Assembly (NCBI GenBank): GCA_009602725.1
Contig: WELB01000101.1
Coordinates: 260,153 to 292,303 of the forward strand
Length of the DNA: 32,151 nt
Direction: 5' to 3'
Source: Spirogloea muscicola
Taxonomy: Eukaryota; Streptophyta; Zygnematophyceae; Spirogloeales; Spirogloeaceae
The translations under genes and the position numbers were made by a program. Positions 31,394 through 32,151 of the stretch are shown here, piece after piece. The stretch's first letter is position 1. Each line of letters opens with the position of its first letter. The notes beneath the pieces were generated by a model, which was not told the DNA's origin, ran no database searches, and saw nothing but the letters and a program-made list of their open reading frames with translations.

Positions 31394-31924
31394 TCATGGA
31401 AGTGGGTCCTGATTTGCCTTCAGGGCGGCCACCCAGGCCTTCCATGCGGCAGCCAGCTCGGTGGCCTTCTGCTCCTCTCGAGCCTCCTGGCCAACATGAG
31501 CTTGAATGCGACGGTACGCTTGAAGAGGCAGCTCGTCGCAATCCGCTTCCAGCACTTTCTGGATGGGCTCATTGAGCGGCTGGAGGCCAGCTGCTAGCTT
31601 TTCCTCAGCCAGTTTCTTGGCTGACTCAAAGCACTGTGCAGCTTGCGCCAGCTCCTCAGCGTAAGCAGCACGCACTTGCTTGCGCTGCTCTTGTTTAGGC
31701 TGGGCGTTCGCCCAGTCCTCCGGCGTAAGCCCTGCCTCGGCCCACTGTGGCGGCACTTGGCGTCTCTTGGAACGCTCCTGCCGGTACTGGGTGTACCACG
31801 GCCGTACTTCACGGCGGTCGAGGAGCCGCTTCACCACCTTAATGTCAGGCTCGTCTGCGCCGAACTCAGCGTTGAATGCCTCCAACAGGAGGGCATCTTC
31901 CAGCTGCTTCCTCGCGGCGCTCAT
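31394..31924 (-). CDS. Small protein with divergent homeodomain-like N-terminus
   Basis: This is an open frame of 176 residues on the minus strand. The start is the first ATG (31922-31924) before the conserved-looking block; the frame stays open further up to 31993. Residues about 5-52 read LEDALLLEAFNAEFG, then VVKRLLDRREVRPWYTQYRQ and ERSKRR. The pattern of a Leu-rich helix, a second helix and a Trp-containing basic third helix recalls a homeodomain (consensus WFxNRR). However, the invariant Asn is a Gln, WF is WY, and the helix 1 to Trp spacing is about two residues short. The rest is Ala/Glu/Lys-rich and probably helical (AAYAEELAQAAQCFESAKKL). It could be a transcription factor, a transposon-derived DNA-binding protein or neither. 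The family is not recognised with certainty. Confidence 0.5.
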   Translation of the reverse strand: MSAARKQLEDALLLEAFNAEFGADEPDIKVVKRLLDRREVRPWYTQYRQERSKRRQVPPQWAEAGLTPEDWANAQPKQEQRKQVRAAYAEELAQAAQCFESAKKLAEEKLAAGLQPLNEPIQKVLEADCDELPLQAYRRIQAHVGQEAREEQKATELAAAWKAWVAALKANQDPLP

Positions 31925-32151
31925 TGCGCCTGGCGCGGCTGCGCGCCAAGCGCTTCGCTCGCTAAAACCATGTGTGAGCCGGAGACGAAGCAAGGCCTGG
32001 GGCCAGGCTCCGCAACAGAGCGCGCGCGTTCGTGGCGCTCCTCGCCCGCCGGCCAGAGCGACGGCGGGCGGGCCGGCGCCTGGCTGCCTGCGCCAGAAGG
32101 CGCGGCACTCGCAAACGCAGCCCGCGGCGGCGGCACGGCTGCGCGGCGCGG
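31925..32151. other. GC-rich upstream region of the 31394-31924 gene
   Basis: Very GC-rich sequence runs to the window edge. On the minus strand it should contain the 5' untranslated region or promoter of the homeodomain-like gene. No specific motif is visible. Confidence 0.35.

Overview
This window looks like nuclear DNA of a green alga (Chlorophyta). A trebouxiophyte, Chlorella-like alga is my best guess. The evidence is GC-rich coding exons broken by many short introns with GT-AG borders, plant-like versions of Mediator and organelle genes, a TGTAA motif downstream of one stop codon, scattered degenerate TTTAGGG-like tracts, and decayed Ty3/gypsy and non-LTR retroelements. It is a draft assembly: there is one ambiguous base at 20708. 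Assignment below the level of green alga is inference.

Layout, left to right. Positions 1-11255 (+) hold most of a MED14 gene, the backbone subunit of the RNA polymerase II Mediator complex. I traced 22 exons, and the 5' end lies outside the window. Intron 7 contains a foldback of about 300 bp that no gene model explains. Positions 11633 to about 13161 (-) hold COQ4, the coenzyme Q biosynthesis scaffold, with its N-terminal exon not found. Positions 13.2-15.2 kb are repeat-rich, with fragments of several dispersed families. Positions 15268-17406 (+) hold an F-box/leucine-rich-repeat gene with at least one frame break and no usable ATG, so probably a pseudogene. Positions 17795-20099 hold a scrambled Ty3/gypsy remnant arranged as a nested palindrome: gag(-), RT(+), RT(-), gag(+).

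Positions 20674-23673 (+) encode an RlmI-type rRNA methyltransferase (PUA plus Rossmann SAM domain). It converges on a GatA gene (glutamyl-tRNA(Gln) amidotransferase subunit A), which runs from about 28230 down to 23908 (-) in 14 recognisable exons. GatA intron 1 carries a retroelement tail. Just upstream of GatA lies a 5'-truncated non-LTR retrotransposon (about 28.7-29.8 kb) with a duplicated 152-bp 3' unit. Related tails occur at 14.9 and 27.8 kb. Positions 29.8-31.4 kb show no gene I can support. A small gene at 31394-31924 (-) encodes a protein with a divergent homeodomain-like N-terminus.

The intact genes are housekeeping: transcription (MED14), mitochondrial ubiquinone synthesis (COQ4), and organelle translation (GatA, and probably the methyltransferase). 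They form no operon or pathway cluster. Exon borders were placed by hand from conserved protein blocks, reading phase and GT/AG sites, so individual borders could be off by a few bases where noted.
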